Origin: Collinsella sp. TF05-9AC
GTDB taxonomy: Bacteria; Actinomycetota; Coriobacteriia; Coriobacteriales; Coriobacteriaceae
Reading direction: 5' to 3'
Length of the DNA: 18,195 nt
Assembly: GCF_003438495.1 (NCBI RefSeq)
Contig: NZ_QSSH01000036.1
Location: forward strand, 1 to 18,195
Positions 7,698 to 16,245 of this stretch are shown here, piece after piece (positions within the stretch are counted from its first letter, which is position 1; each line of letters opens with the position of its first letter). Below the pieces are notes generated by a model, which saw nothing but the letters and a program-made list of their open reading frames with translations, was not told the origin of the DNA and did no database searches. The translations under genes and the position numbers were made by a program.

Positions 7698-9767
7698 ATG
7701 AATGCTCGGATTGATCATCGAATTTGCTGGCGAGTAATTGGCTTGATGCTATTTTCCGCCTTACTTTCAGTTACAGCCCCCGCATTTTCTTGCACTGCTT
7801 ATGCCGTGGAAGAGGGGGCGGATAACGGTGTCGTAGAGCGCGACTCGACAGGAGGGCCGGGAGCATTGGTCGGTGGCGGTTGCTCTCAAGACTCCAGCGA
7901 TTGTGCCGGCAAAACAACGGAAGATTCGAGCCTACAGGTTGTCGATAGCCATGACCCGTCGACTACAGAACAACTATCTGGATGGCAATGGAACGGTTTG
8001 TCCTGGTATTACTATCTAGATGGCTGTCGTTTGACCGGAATTCAGAATATTGACGACTTGCTGTACTACTTGGACCCCGCTCGTGACGGCGCAATGAGCT
8101 GCGGCTGGATTTTTACTGAAAATAAGTGGTTTTACGCGGGTCCGTCAGGCGCTTTGGCAAGTGGCTGGCAGTTTATTGGAGACCAATGGTACTGGTTTGA
8201 CTCCCTTAACAGCTGTTCTATGGCTACTGGTCGACGTGTTATTGATGGGCACCCTTATCTTCTTGGAACCTATGGACTGATTAATGGATGGTACCTTGAT
8301 AACGGTTTATGGTATTGGGGTAGCAATGGTGAAGTCTTAACCGGCTGGCTTCAAACTGGCAATAACTGGTATTGGCTTGATCCCGCCAATGATGGTGTTA
8401 TGTCTAGAGGAATCGTTTCTGTCGGTTCGTCTCGTTACTATTTATCGGATTCCGGCGCAATGACTGTTGGTTGGGCGTTTGATGGGACGGACTGGTATTA
8501 CGCTGACGGTTCCGGCGCACTTGCATCGGGCTGGCGTTTGGTGAATGGCGTTTGGTATTGGCTCGATGTCGCAAATGACAATAGAATGGCTACCGGCTTT
8601 TATGTCATCGGATCCAACCGGTATCATTTTTCTTCAACGGGAGCGTTGTCACTTGGCTGGTTTATGAGCGATGGAGACTGGTATTACGCTGAGCCTTCTC
8701 AAGCGTCGGGCATTATAAAGACTGAATGGCTGAAGGACGGTGGTCAATACTATTATCTCGATCCTGCCGCCGACGGTAAAATGCTTCTTGGTCATTTTTC
8801 TGTAAATGGGAAAAGCTATTATGCAAAAGCTTCAGGCGCTGTTGCTTGTCGTGAATGGGTAGATGTCCAGGACTCGGTTCAGGATGAGCCATCTAAGGCT
8901 TTTGCTGGTTCTGATTGCTCATTGTGTGGAGCATTGCGTAATGGAAAACTGTTTACATCAAACGGCGATGGCGAATTGGTCGAAGCTCACGGGTTTGTGA
9001 TGCTTGGAGGCTGTAAGTTCTATGCTGATTCAACCGATGGCTCCCCCTGCGCTGGATGGAAGAACGTTAACGGAAAATGGTACTTTTTTGATGAGACCGC
9101 TGGCTATGCACGATCTGGCTGGCTGTACAAGGATGGCTCCTGGTTCTATTTAGATCCGTCCACTTATGCTATGAAAACCGGTTGGGTTGCCGTTAACGGA
9201 TCTTGGTATTACTTGAATTCGTCTGGTTATATGCAGACAGGATGGCTCAATCTGGGCGCCACCTGGTATTGGCTTGATGCTAGTGGAGCTATGGCTACTG
9301 GCTGGCGCGTTGTGGACGGATCCTGGAATTTCTTTATGGCTAACGGCGCGTGGGTGTCAGACTATATGGATGCTAAGGCTCAAAGTTATTCAAGCAATAC
9401 AAATTGGCTGATACTTGTCGATACGTCACGTTGCGTTACGAGTATTTACACTGGATCCTGGAATAACTGGTCCTTAAACCGTCGATATGTATGTTCGACG
9501 GGAAAAGCTAGCACGCCTACGGTGATAGGGGAGTATCAAGTCTACGGTAAGGGATACTCCTTTGGGCATGGATATACTTGCTATTACTACACGCAGTTCT
9601 ATGGTGATTACTTATTCCATTCCTCACCCTACTACGTCAACAGCAACCGCGTGATGGATCCCACGATGGGCGTTCCATCCTCTGCTGGATGCGTACGCCT
9701 TGAGATTCAGAATGCAAAATGGATTTACGATAACATTCCTTATGGAACAAAGGTTGTTACTTATTGA
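7698..9767 (+). CDS. Secreted cell-wall (choline)-binding repeat protein with C-terminal L,D-transpeptidase (YkuD) domain
   Basis: A 689-residue secreted protein with an N-terminal signal sequence (hydrophobic core followed by AYAVEEG near residue 37), a low-complexity spacer, then choline-binding-type repeats from about residue 95 to 555. The last 120 residues are a YkuD domain: NTNWLILVDTS, H641 in LFHSSPY, then SSAGCVRLE with S662, G664, C665 and R667. This is the HxnSxGCxR catalytic signature of L,D-transpeptidases, which form 3-3 peptide crosslinks or attach proteins to peptidoglycan. A divergent segment holding a CxxC (DCSLCG) interrupts the repeats near residues 385-440. It starts 42 bases after the NlpC/P60 gene with no terminator seen between, so the two are probably co-transcribed. 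Its start has the same TGGGGGCT leader as the gene at 401. Together they could cut and re-crosslink the same wall sites. Confidence 0.92.
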   Translation: MNARIDHRICWRVIGLMLFSALLSVTAPAFSCTAYAVEEGADNGVVERDSTGGPGALVGGGCSQDSSDCAGKTTEDSSLQVVDSHDPSTTEQLSGWQWNGLSWYYYLDGCRLTGIQNIDDLLYYLDPARDGAMSCGWIFTENKWFYAGPSGALASGWQFIGDQWYWFDSLNSCSMATGRRVIDGHPYLLGTYGLINGWYLDNGLWYWGSNGEVLTGWLQTGNNWYWLDPANDGVMSRGIVSVGSSRYYLSDSGAMTVGWAFDGTDWYYADGSGALASGWRLVNGVWYWLDVANDNRMATGFYVIGSNRYHFSSTGALSLGWFMSDGDWYYAEPSQASGIIKTEWLKDGGQYYYLDPAADGKMLLGHFSVNGKSYYAKASGAVACREWVDVQDSVQDEPSKAFAGSDCSLCGALRNGKLFTSNGDGELVEAHGFVMLGGCKFYADSTDGSPCAGWKNVNGKWYFFDETAGYARSGWLYKDGSWFYLDPSTYAMKTGWVAVNGSWYYLNSSGYMQTGWLNLGATWYWLDASGAMATGWRVVDGSWNFFMANGAWVSDYMDAKAQSYSSNTNWLILVDTSRCVTSIYTGSWNNWSLNRRYVCSTGKASTPTVIGEYQVYGKGYSFGHGYTCYYYTQFYGDYLFHSSPYYVNSNRVMDPTMGVPSSAGCVRLEIQNAKWIYDNIPYGTKVVTY

Positions 9768-9801
9768 TATTAGGCACTCGTTTTAAGAGACAGGGATAAA
9801 T

Positions 9802-9827
9802 ACTCTATTTTTAAAAGAGTTTCTTTT
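9802..9827 (+). terminator. Weak hairpin with T-rich tail after the L,D-transpeptidase gene
   Basis: ACTCT at 9802-9806 and AGAGT at 9816-9820, followed by TTCTTTT. The stem is only five pairs, so termination here would be partial. It is the only candidate between the repeat genes and the glycan block. Confidence 0.3.
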
Positions 9828-9857
9828 AACTGAGGGTGCTTTGATAATCTTTAAGCA

Positions 9858-10823
9858 ATGAATTTGGGAGGATTTTTGGAAATAGAAATGGGAAATGATA
9901 TTGGCGTATGCGTACTTCTCTCAGCTTATAAACCCGATCTTAAGTTTTTCGCGGAACAACTTGATTCGATAGATAAACAAACGTTTCCGCTTACGCTTCT
10001 AGTTAGAAATGACTGCCCTGAATCGGATTCATTAGAGCGGTTTATCCAAGCGCATATAACGAAAAACGCCTATCGGTATTATCACGGTGATAATAATCTC
10101 GGTTATGTCAAATCGTTCGAGGCGCTGCTCTCCTTGGCGGAAGGGGATTACGTAGTACTTTGCGATCAGGATGATATTTGGGAGCCTAATAGAGTTGAAG
10201 TTTCGCTCAACCATATGCTAGAAGAAGGCTCAATTCTAGATGTTTGTGATAGATCGGTAATTGACGAAAACGGAAATATTCTGGTAAAGAGTTATAGGAA
10301 AGCTCATCCTAATTCGCCGGAAGTAAATTGGTGCTCTGGAGAGGATATTACTGTACAGGCCGCAAGCGTATGTTACGGCATTGGTATGGCTCTCATGTTA
10401 GATGCGAGTGCGGCGAAGTCGATGATTCCATTTCCGGAATCGACTGCACATGACTTGTGGTTGACATTGGGTTGCAGTGAACTGGGGAAGTGCAGCTTTA
10501 CTATGACTCCTTTGGTTAAGTATCGTCGACATGGTGGTAACGAAACTGGATTCCTTGCAGGTGTTTCTTCAAAAGATGATTGGTATTCGACAAGAGTTAA
10601 AAACAGGGTTGATACTGCTAGGCGATTTGCCGATAGATTTCCCGATTCACCGCATCTAAAGGAAATATTGGGGTTCGCTGAAGCAAGGGAGCGGCGCTCC
10701 ATAATTGGTTTACTTAAATACCGACGAGCTTGCCCGTCTATCGCTAAAGCAGATATCATTATACGTCTTATGCCGAATTGGCTGTTTATTTTGATTTTAA
10801 AAGAACTTAAAGCTGCGAGATAG
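9858..10823 (+). CDS. Family 2 glycosyltransferase (rhamnosyltransferase-like)
   Basis: A 321-residue GT-A glycosyltransferase of family 2. VCVLLSAYKPDLKFF near the N-terminus begins the nucleotide-binding fold, and VVLCDQDDIWEPNRV (D103, D105, D106) is the metal and sugar-nucleotide site. The CDQDDIW form is typical of rhamnosyl- and other sugar transferases of polysaccharide loci. No membrane segment is evident, so it acts at the inner face of the membrane on a lipid-linked acceptor. The start is uncertain: 9858 is the first ATG, but GGGAGG lies inside the frame at 9866-9871, close to a TTG at 9876 and 16 bases before an ATG at 9888, and the fold needs only the shorter forms. It is the first gene of the glycan block, 44 bases before the flippase. 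The sugar and linkage cannot be read from sequence. Confidence 0.88.
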   Translation: MNLGGFLEIEMGNDIGVCVLLSAYKPDLKFFAEQLDSIDKQTFPLTLLVRNDCPESDSLERFIQAHITKNAYRYYHGDNNLGYVKSFEALLSLAEGDYVVLCDQDDIWEPNRVEVSLNHMLEEGSILDVCDRSVIDENGNILVKSYRKAHPNSPEVNWCSGEDITVQAASVCYGIGMALMLDASAAKSMIPFPESTAHDLWLTLGCSELGKCSFTMTPLVKYRRHGGNETGFLAGVSSKDDWYSTRVKNRVDTARRFADRFPDSPHLKEILGFAEARERRSIIGLLKYRRACPSIAKADIIIRLMPNWLFILILKELKAAR

Positions 10824-10867
10824 CTCCGTATCCTCATTTCGACAGGTTTAGAAGGGCGCTTATATTT

Positions 10868-12112
10868 GTGAAGGCCACAGAGAAGACTCTTTCGATTAAA
10901 CATAATATGTTCTGGAATACCGTCGGTTCGTTGACTAATTTAGGCTGTCAGTGGCTTATCACCATTTTGGTCGTTCGGCTGTCTGATGGATATAGTGCTG
11001 CAGGCATTTATTCGCTGGCTATGTCTATTTTCAACATGTTTTCTCAATTAGCCCAATACAGGATGTACACGGTGCAAATTGCAGATGTTGAAAGGAAAAA
11101 CTCTGCTGGTGAATACCTGACTTTTCGTTTCTTTACTACTTTTATAGCGTTTGCAATGTTAGCCGTCTATTCCATTGCAACGTGTCGTATTGGTACGGTG
11201 CCCGCTATTCTTCTGTATGCTCTCTATAAAACCGCTGGCTTAGTCATTGATGTCATGCATGCTAATGATCAGGTTGGTCATAGGATGGACTATATTGGGA
11301 AATCCCTCATAATGCAGGGCATCGGCTCTCTCCTTTCATTCATTCTTGTCTATGGATTTTTTAATAGCCTCGAAGGTGCACTGTTGCTTATGACGGTAGT
11401 GACAATAGGCATCGGAGTTATTTACGATTATCCAAGATCAAATCGGATTTCTGCAATCAAGCTTGGAATTAGCCGAGCGAAGGTCAGAGCCTTCCTATGT
11501 AGCTGTTTGCCCATCGTTCTGGGCGGCATTGCTGCTTCTGCGGCGCCGAATATTCCCAGGCAGTATTTATCTTATTCATTCGGAGATTCTGCTCTGGGTA
11601 TTTATGCATCAGTTGCTGCACCTGTGGCAATTATCCAAATGGGTGCGACCTATATTTATAATCCTTTATTAGGTTATCTAGTAGAGCGTTACCATTCTAG
11701 AGAAAAGTCCTTTTTTTCGCTCATAGGTAAAATACTTGCTGGCATCTTTTTTGTCGGTGTCATATCTTCAGTTGCCCTTTTCTTTTTCGGTAAATTATTG
11801 CTGTCACTGTTTTATGGCGCTGGAATAGCTAAACATACCGATCTCCTTCAGCCTATGTTGGCTTGTGCCTTTTTGACTGGCATCGCTTGGTTTGTCAACG
11901 ATTTGTTGGTTTCTCTTGATAATTACCGAGGGGTATTTGTTGGCAGCATGCTGTCCTTAATTAGTGCTGTCGCTGTTATGGCTCCTGCGCAAATGCTGTT
12001 TGGCTTAAATGGCCCTACTGTATCGGCGCTTATATCCAATGCCATTTGCCTTATTTATCAGTCTTCTGTTTTGGGGAAACAGACGCAACAATGGTTCGGG
12101 GAAAAGAGATAG
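10868..12112 (+). CDS. Wzx-type lipid-linked oligosaccharide flippase
   Basis: A 414-residue polytopic protein with about twelve membrane segments and the charged N-terminus KHNMFWNTVGSLTNLGCQW usual in polysaccharide flippases of the MATE/MurJ-like superfamily. It would turn undecaprenyl-diphosphate-linked oligosaccharide from the inner to the outer face of the membrane. The GTG start at 10868 has an AGAAGGG stretch 11 or more bases upstream; this spacing is long, so the start is moderate. The stop overlaps the region carrying the licD ribosome site, only four bases before licD, so both are co-translated. No Wzy polymerase or initiating sugar-phosphate transferase is present in the window; they may lie outside it, or the glycan may be short. 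Confidence 0.87.
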   Translation: MKATEKTLSIKHNMFWNTVGSLTNLGCQWLITILVVRLSDGYSAAGIYSLAMSIFNMFSQLAQYRMYTVQIADVERKNSAGEYLTFRFFTTFIAFAMLAVYSIATCRIGTVPAILLYALYKTAGLVIDVMHANDQVGHRMDYIGKSLIMQGIGSLLSFILVYGFFNSLEGALLLMTVVTIGIGVIYDYPRSNRISAIKLGISRAKVRAFLCSCLPIVLGGIAASAAPNIPRQYLSYSFGDSALGIYASVAAPVAIIQMGATYIYNPLLGYLVERYHSREKSFFSLIGKILAGIFFVGVISSVALFFFGKLLLSLFYGAGIAKHTDLLQPMLACAFLTGIAWFVNDLLVSLDNYRGVFVGSMLSLISAVAVMAPAQMLFGLNGPTVSALISNAICLIYQSSVLGKQTQQWFGEKR

Positions 12113-12116
12113 GCCG

Positions 12117-12977
12117 ATGATGTCTAAAGCTCACGCGCTATTAAAGCTTCAAAACACTGAATTGGATATCCTTCAGGTTGTCGCCGCATTCTGCTCTAAG
12201 CACGGCATCAGGTGGTGGCTTGACGGTGGAACATGTTTAGGAGCAATGCGTCATAGGGGGTTTATCCCTTGGGATGATGATATAGATATCGGAATGATGC
12301 GTTCAGATTATGACCGCTTTTGCTCTTTAGCCGAGGGTGGGTTACCGGAAGGATATTCGCTCCATACATCGCGGAATACTACTGGCTATGCTGCGATGTT
12401 TGCTAAGGTGTATCGCGATGGAACTCGCTTCGAGAATCAAGAGGCTCGAGAGGCTTCCAGTTCGATGGGCATTTTTGTCGACATCTTTCCATATGACCAG
12501 CTCTATACAGATAAACGCCTTCGTGCAAAGCAAGTCCGAACTGCATCAATTGCACAGAAAAGAGCCTATTTATATCATTCTTCTTCCATTGTTGTCCCTC
12601 ATAAAGGGTTCCTTGGTCAACTCGAGCAAATTGGTTGTTCTGCTATGCACGTGGTGGAACAACTGGTTTCTCGAGGCGCATGCTCTTACCAGGATTTGTT
12701 CGATTCCTGTATTTCCGACTCAAATACGGGTGAGGTCTCTGATTACTGTCTGACGTTAAGCTGGCCGAATATGGCGCCAGTGCCTATTTCAGAGATTTTC
12801 CCTCTGAGCAGTGCGGTTTTCGAAGGCAGTGAATTCCCTGTTCCTCGTATGACGGATAAATATCTTACAACGATGTATGGCGATTGGAAAAAAATACCGT
12901 CACCGGATAATCGACATACCCATCTTCCGCTCTTGCTCGACTTTGGAGATGGGGAAGTCTGGACGGCACAGAATTAA
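12117..12977 (+). CDS. licD: LicD-family phosphocholine transferase
   Basis: A 286-residue protein. LDGGTCLGAMRHRGFIPW at residues 35-52 and WDDDIDIGM at 52-60 are the defining LicD-family nucleotidyltransferase-fold motifs, with the aspartates binding metal. FVDIFPYD near 120 and the C-terminal YLTTMYGDWKKIP also fit. LicD enzymes move phosphocholine from CDP-choline to a sugar hydroxyl of teichoic acid, lipooligosaccharide or other glycans. I chose the ATG at 12117; the ATG at 12120 is equally possible and has AGG six bases upstream. The frame is open back to 12009, but that part lies inside the flippase gene. CDP-choline for it would come from the LicC-LicA fusion in the same window. Other LicD members transfer other phospho-groups (ribitol-P, for example), but the full lic set here argues for choline. 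Confidence 0.9.
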   Translation: MMSKAHALLKLQNTELDILQVVAAFCSKHGIRWWLDGGTCLGAMRHRGFIPWDDDIDIGMMRSDYDRFCSLAEGGLPEGYSLHTSRNTTGYAAMFAKVYRDGTRFENQEAREASSSMGIFVDIFPYDQLYTDKRLRAKQVRTASIAQKRAYLYHSSSIVVPHKGFLGQLEQIGCSAMHVVEQLVSRGACSYQDLFDSCISDSNTGEVSDYCLTLSWPNMAPVPISEIFPLSSAVFEGSEFPVPRMTDKYLTTMYGDWKKIPSPDNRHTHLPLLLDFGDGEVWTAQN

Positions 12978-13010
12978 GGATATGACATCTATATCAGATG
13001 AGGTTATGTG

Positions 13011-14156
13011 ATGAGCTCCTCTATTTGTATTTTCACTCACCATTATCACCCGCAACTTAGTGGAATTGGTAATTTTGTCGATGGTCTCGCTCACGCCTTG
13101 ACTGCACGCGGCGATAGGGTGGTTATCGTTACTAATGATTCGATGCGCGTGGGAGTCGGTCATTCAGTCGAAAACGGCCTGGAGGTAATTCGTCTTCCTT
13201 GCATTCCGTTACTTGATGGAAGACTTCCTCTTCCCAAAAAAACCAGTGATTATTACCGACTCCTGCAAACCCTTGATGATTATGAGTGGAATGGTGTTCT
13301 GATAAACACGAGACTTTTCCCTCTCTCGCTCGAAGGGCTGAAGTTTGCTGCGGATCATAGTGCTAAGGCTGTTGTTCTCGACCACGGCTCAGCGTATCTC
13401 TCTTTCAATCAGCCATTTCTTGATTATTTTGTTCGCCGATATGAAGATTGGATTACTGATCGCGTAAAGTCGTTTGAACCTGATTTCTATGGGATTTCTT
13501 CTAAAAGTGTTGAATGGCTTCAGCACTTTAATATCACTGCAAAAGGCGTAATTTCAAACTCAATCAATGCCTCATTCTATAGGAGTATTTCTTCGGGGAG
13601 AGATTTCCGATCTGAATTAGGTATCCCTCAGTCATCTTTGGTTGTAGCTTTTGTCGGGCGGCTTATTCCTGAAAAGGGAATTAATTCAATTATTGAGGCG
13701 GCTCGCACAAAAGATATTACCAAGCGTGATATTTGTTTTGTTCTTGCAGGGGATGGTCCGCTGGCTAATGAGGTCAAGGAAGCTTGTTCGTCTAACTTGT
13801 TTTGGCTTGGGAGATGTAACACAGAGGATATTTCCTCCTTACTTCAGCAAGCAGATGTGCTTTGTCTTCCAACTCGTTCCGAAGGCTTTTCAACGGTACT
13901 TCTTGAAGCTTCAGCCTGCGGAACGCCTGCAGTGGTAACAGACGTGGGCGGGGCACGCGAGCTTATCTTAGATGATAGCTACGGCACAATAATTCGGTCC
14001 ATGGCATCTGATGAGGTGGTTTCGGCATTATGCAGGCTTTTTGATGATCGAAAGCTGCTTTCTCTTCAGTCTCGAAACTCTAGGGCGCTTGTTGAAAATC
14101 GATATAACTGGGATGCCACTGCTATGGATGTCGAGAAGGCGTTTTGTATTTGCTAA
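13011..14156 (+). CDS. Family 4 (GT-B) glycosyltransferase
   Basis: A 381-residue retaining glycosyltransferase. The N-terminal domain opens with ICIFTHHYHPQLSGIGNFV, where the GIGN loop contacts donor phosphates. The C-terminal domain has VVAFVGRLIPEKGINSII and the EX7E motif at E291 and E299 (EGFSTVLLEA), followed by CGTPAVVTDVGGARELI. I chose the ATG at 13011 over the GTG at 13008 because GAGG lies seven bases before it. It follows licD by 33 bases without a terminator. It would add a sugar to the lipid-linked repeat unit; donor and linkage are unknown. Confidence 0.9.
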   Translation: MSSSICIFTHHYHPQLSGIGNFVDGLAHALTARGDRVVIVTNDSMRVGVGHSVENGLEVIRLPCIPLLDGRLPLPKKTSDYYRLLQTLDDYEWNGVLINTRLFPLSLEGLKFAADHSAKAVVLDHGSAYLSFNQPFLDYFVRRYEDWITDRVKSFEPDFYGISSKSVEWLQHFNITAKGVISNSINASFYRSISSGRDFRSELGIPQSSLVVAFVGRLIPEKGINSIIEAARTKDITKRDICFVLAGDGPLANEVKEACSSNLFWLGRCNTEDISSLLQQADVLCLPTRSEGFSTVLLEASACGTPAVVTDVGGARELILDDSYGTIIRSMASDEVVSALCRLFDDRKLLSLQSRNSRALVENRYNWDATAMDVEKAFCIC

Positions 14157-14259
14157 GTGATACTTGGCTGGCTTTTGCTTAGCTTTTGAGTGAAGTTGGA
14201 TTTGAGATACGAATTTGTTATTGTCGACTTACCCTATTCGATTTTGTCTTTAGTTGGAG

Positions 14260-16245
14260 ATGCACGTTTTGAATAATCCTGCAATTAAGAAAAGCGAGTA
14301 CGCGCTTGCCATCTTTGGGCTGGGACTTCTTTTATTAGCTGTTGCGACATCATTGCACTATAAGAATTTAAATCTATTCATTCTTGAACTCTTTTGCGAT
14401 GTCGTTGCTGTTGCGTGCTTATATTTGCAACCGAAATCACAGTCGGGTGGTGACGCTATTCGTCAGATAACCGTCCTCGTCGCGTCCAGCATTCTCAGCA
14501 GCTTTCTGCTAGTTTTAATCATATTGACTGGTGCGAAGACGTTTGGCCCCTTCGATCTTGACGCATGGAATATCGCAAGTCTTGTTATATGCTTTCATTT
14601 AGTTTTAGCGTTTCAAGGCATTGAGCTTTGCTATGGCCTGGTGAAGAGCTTTGTAGCCTCGGTTAAGAAAACTGATACTAAGAAGTGTTTCTTTTTTTTG
14701 ACGGTTTCTGTTGGCTTTGCTGTTTTAATCGCTTTTATTGGCATTCCGCTCGATAAGTCAAAGACGGTGTTGTTCGCGTCTGCTTTGCCCATTACTGTTT
14801 TGATCGGGTTGATTGCTATTAATGGGGGCACTTCTTATCTGAAGCCCGAACTGTTCGCTTTCGCATGCATTGTCTCGGTCGGTCTATCCGTAATTATTTG
14901 CTTCCCCGTTACTAATTTTCTGACATGGGATGATGAGGTCCACTATGGAAATGCAAATAGTGTTTCCTACCTCACAAATGCTGAAATAACAAATTCTGAC
15001 CGAATGATAGTCGAACAGTTTTATAGGGGGGACGGCTTTAGTTTGGATGCATCTTTGGGTAAGTACCCAATAGATGAAACAAGAGAGTTTAACCGTGGCT
15101 CTGTTGAGCAATTAGTCAGAGAGGCCGATAAAAATAATATAGCTGAAGGTATCGAACGTGTTAATTGTTTTGATAGTGTGGCTCTTTCTAAAATTGCCTA
15201 TATTCCTTCATCTATCGGCCTTTGTTTGGGTCGCTTGCTTCATCTCCCATTTTCTATCAAATTTGCATTGGGAAAATTATTTAATTTACTTGCGTATGCA
15301 GTTATCTGCGGAATCGCAATTCGTATAGCCCCTTGCAGAAAATGTCTTTTCACTTGTATTGCGTTGTTCCCGTCTGCCGTGTTAATGGCAGCCAGTTACT
15401 CGTATGATCCCTGTGTGATATCGTTCAGTTTGCTAGGAACAGCTCTTTTGTTGAAGATGCTTGTTTCTGAAGAGGATATTTCTGCAAAAACATTCTTCGG
15501 ATTTCTATTATCTTTTGCAATCGGATTTGCAGCTAAAGCGATTTATTTTCCCTTATTCGGACTTGCGCTTTTAATTCCTGCAGATAAATATACTTCGAGC
15601 AAGCAAAGACGTATCTTGATTGGAGCTGCACTATTCGTTTGCGCCATAATGATTTTATCTTTCTTGACGCCATATTTCTCTTCTGTCGTAAATAACATTT
15701 CTGATGCACGTGGTGGCTCCGAAGTCTCTACGGCTGGTCAAACGACGGGAGTGCTTGCAAATCCAGTTGGAACTATAGTTGTAATCTCGAATTTCGTTTT
15801 TGGATCGATGCTGACCCCGGCGTTTCTCAATTCAATATCAACGAATATGGCTTATCTTGGGGACGTGTCCAATCTGTTCCCATGGCTTTCATATCTTCCC
15901 ATCGTGTTGTTTGAGGCTATATGCATTATTGATAATGAAAAAGTTACTAAATTTAAGTTTAGCCGTTTCGGGATTGTTTGGACTCTATTCCTGGTTCTTG
16001 CTACTTGCTATTTAGTTGCTTTGGCTCTATACATCGCCTTTACAGGAGTTGGAAGCCAGACAGTTGCGGGTGTTCAGGCGCGATACCTCATACCTTTGTT
16101 AATACCTTTCGCCTGTCTTTTGCTCAGGTTTCCTATTTACTGCGACGAGGAAGAGAAGACTAAATGTACAGCCTTTATGCTCGGGATTCCATTTGGGCTG
16201 CTGTATTTTGTGTTTTTCGAGCTTTTGTATATCCGATTTTTCTAA
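14260..16245 (+). CDS. Large DUF2142-type polytopic membrane protein (possible GT-C-like glycosyltransferase)
   Basis: A protein of about 661 residues with around a dozen hydrophobic segments and one long extracytoplasmic stretch after the seventh or so, beginning FLTWDDEVHYGNA near residue 221. The acidic pair D224-D225 sits where GT-C glycosyltransferases carry catalytic acids. LFPSAVLMAASYSYDP near 369 matches the conserved centre of DUF2142 membrane proteins. These are found in cell-envelope glycan loci and are thought to resemble polyprenyl-phosphate-sugar-dependent transferases. It could use the lipid-sugar made by the GT2/DUF2304 pair downstream, but that is inference. The start is unclear: GGAG at 14256-14259 abuts the ATG at 14260 and lies nine bases before a TTG at 14269, while a TTG at 14254 extends the frame slightly. 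It may also be a hydrophobic protein of other function. Confidence 0.75.
   Translation: MHVLNNPAIKKSEYALAIFGLGLLLLAVATSLHYKNLNLFILELFCDVVAVACLYLQPKSQSGGDAIRQITVLVASSILSSFLLVLIILTGAKTFGPFDLDAWNIASLVICFHLVLAFQGIELCYGLVKSFVASVKKTDTKKCFFFLTVSVGFAVLIAFIGIPLDKSKTVLFASALPITVLIGLIAINGGTSYLKPELFAFACIVSVGLSVIICFPVTNFLTWDDEVHYGNANSVSYLTNAEITNSDRMIVEQFYRGDGFSLDASLGKYPIDETREFNRGSVEQLVREADKNNIAEGIERVNCFDSVALSKIAYIPSSIGLCLGRLLHLPFSIKFALGKLFNLLAYAVICGIAIRIAPCRKCLFTCIALFPSAVLMAASYSYDPCVISFSLLGTALLLKMLVSEEDISAKTFFGFLLSFAIGFAAKAIYFPLFGLALLIPADKYTSSKQRRILIGAALFVCAIMILSFLTPYFSSVVNNISDARGGSEVSTAGQTTGVLANPVGTIVVISNFVFGSMLTPAFLNSISTNMAYLGDVSNLFPWLSYLPIVLFEAICIIDNEKVTKFKFSRFGIVWTLFLVLATCYLVALALYIAFTGVGSQTVAGVQARYLIPLLIPFACLLLRFPIYCDEEEKTKCTAFMLGIPFGLLYFVFFELLYIRFF

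Noticed and set aside
12009..12116. Extended start of licD inside the flippase gene
   Set aside because: These 36 residues are an out-of-frame reading of the flippase and carry no LicD motif; the ATGs at 12117 and 12120 directly precede the LicD domain.
14157..14259. Gap between the GT4 and DUF2142 genes as a regulatory region
   Set aside because: About 100 bases with no clear hairpin, promoter pair or palindrome that I can support.
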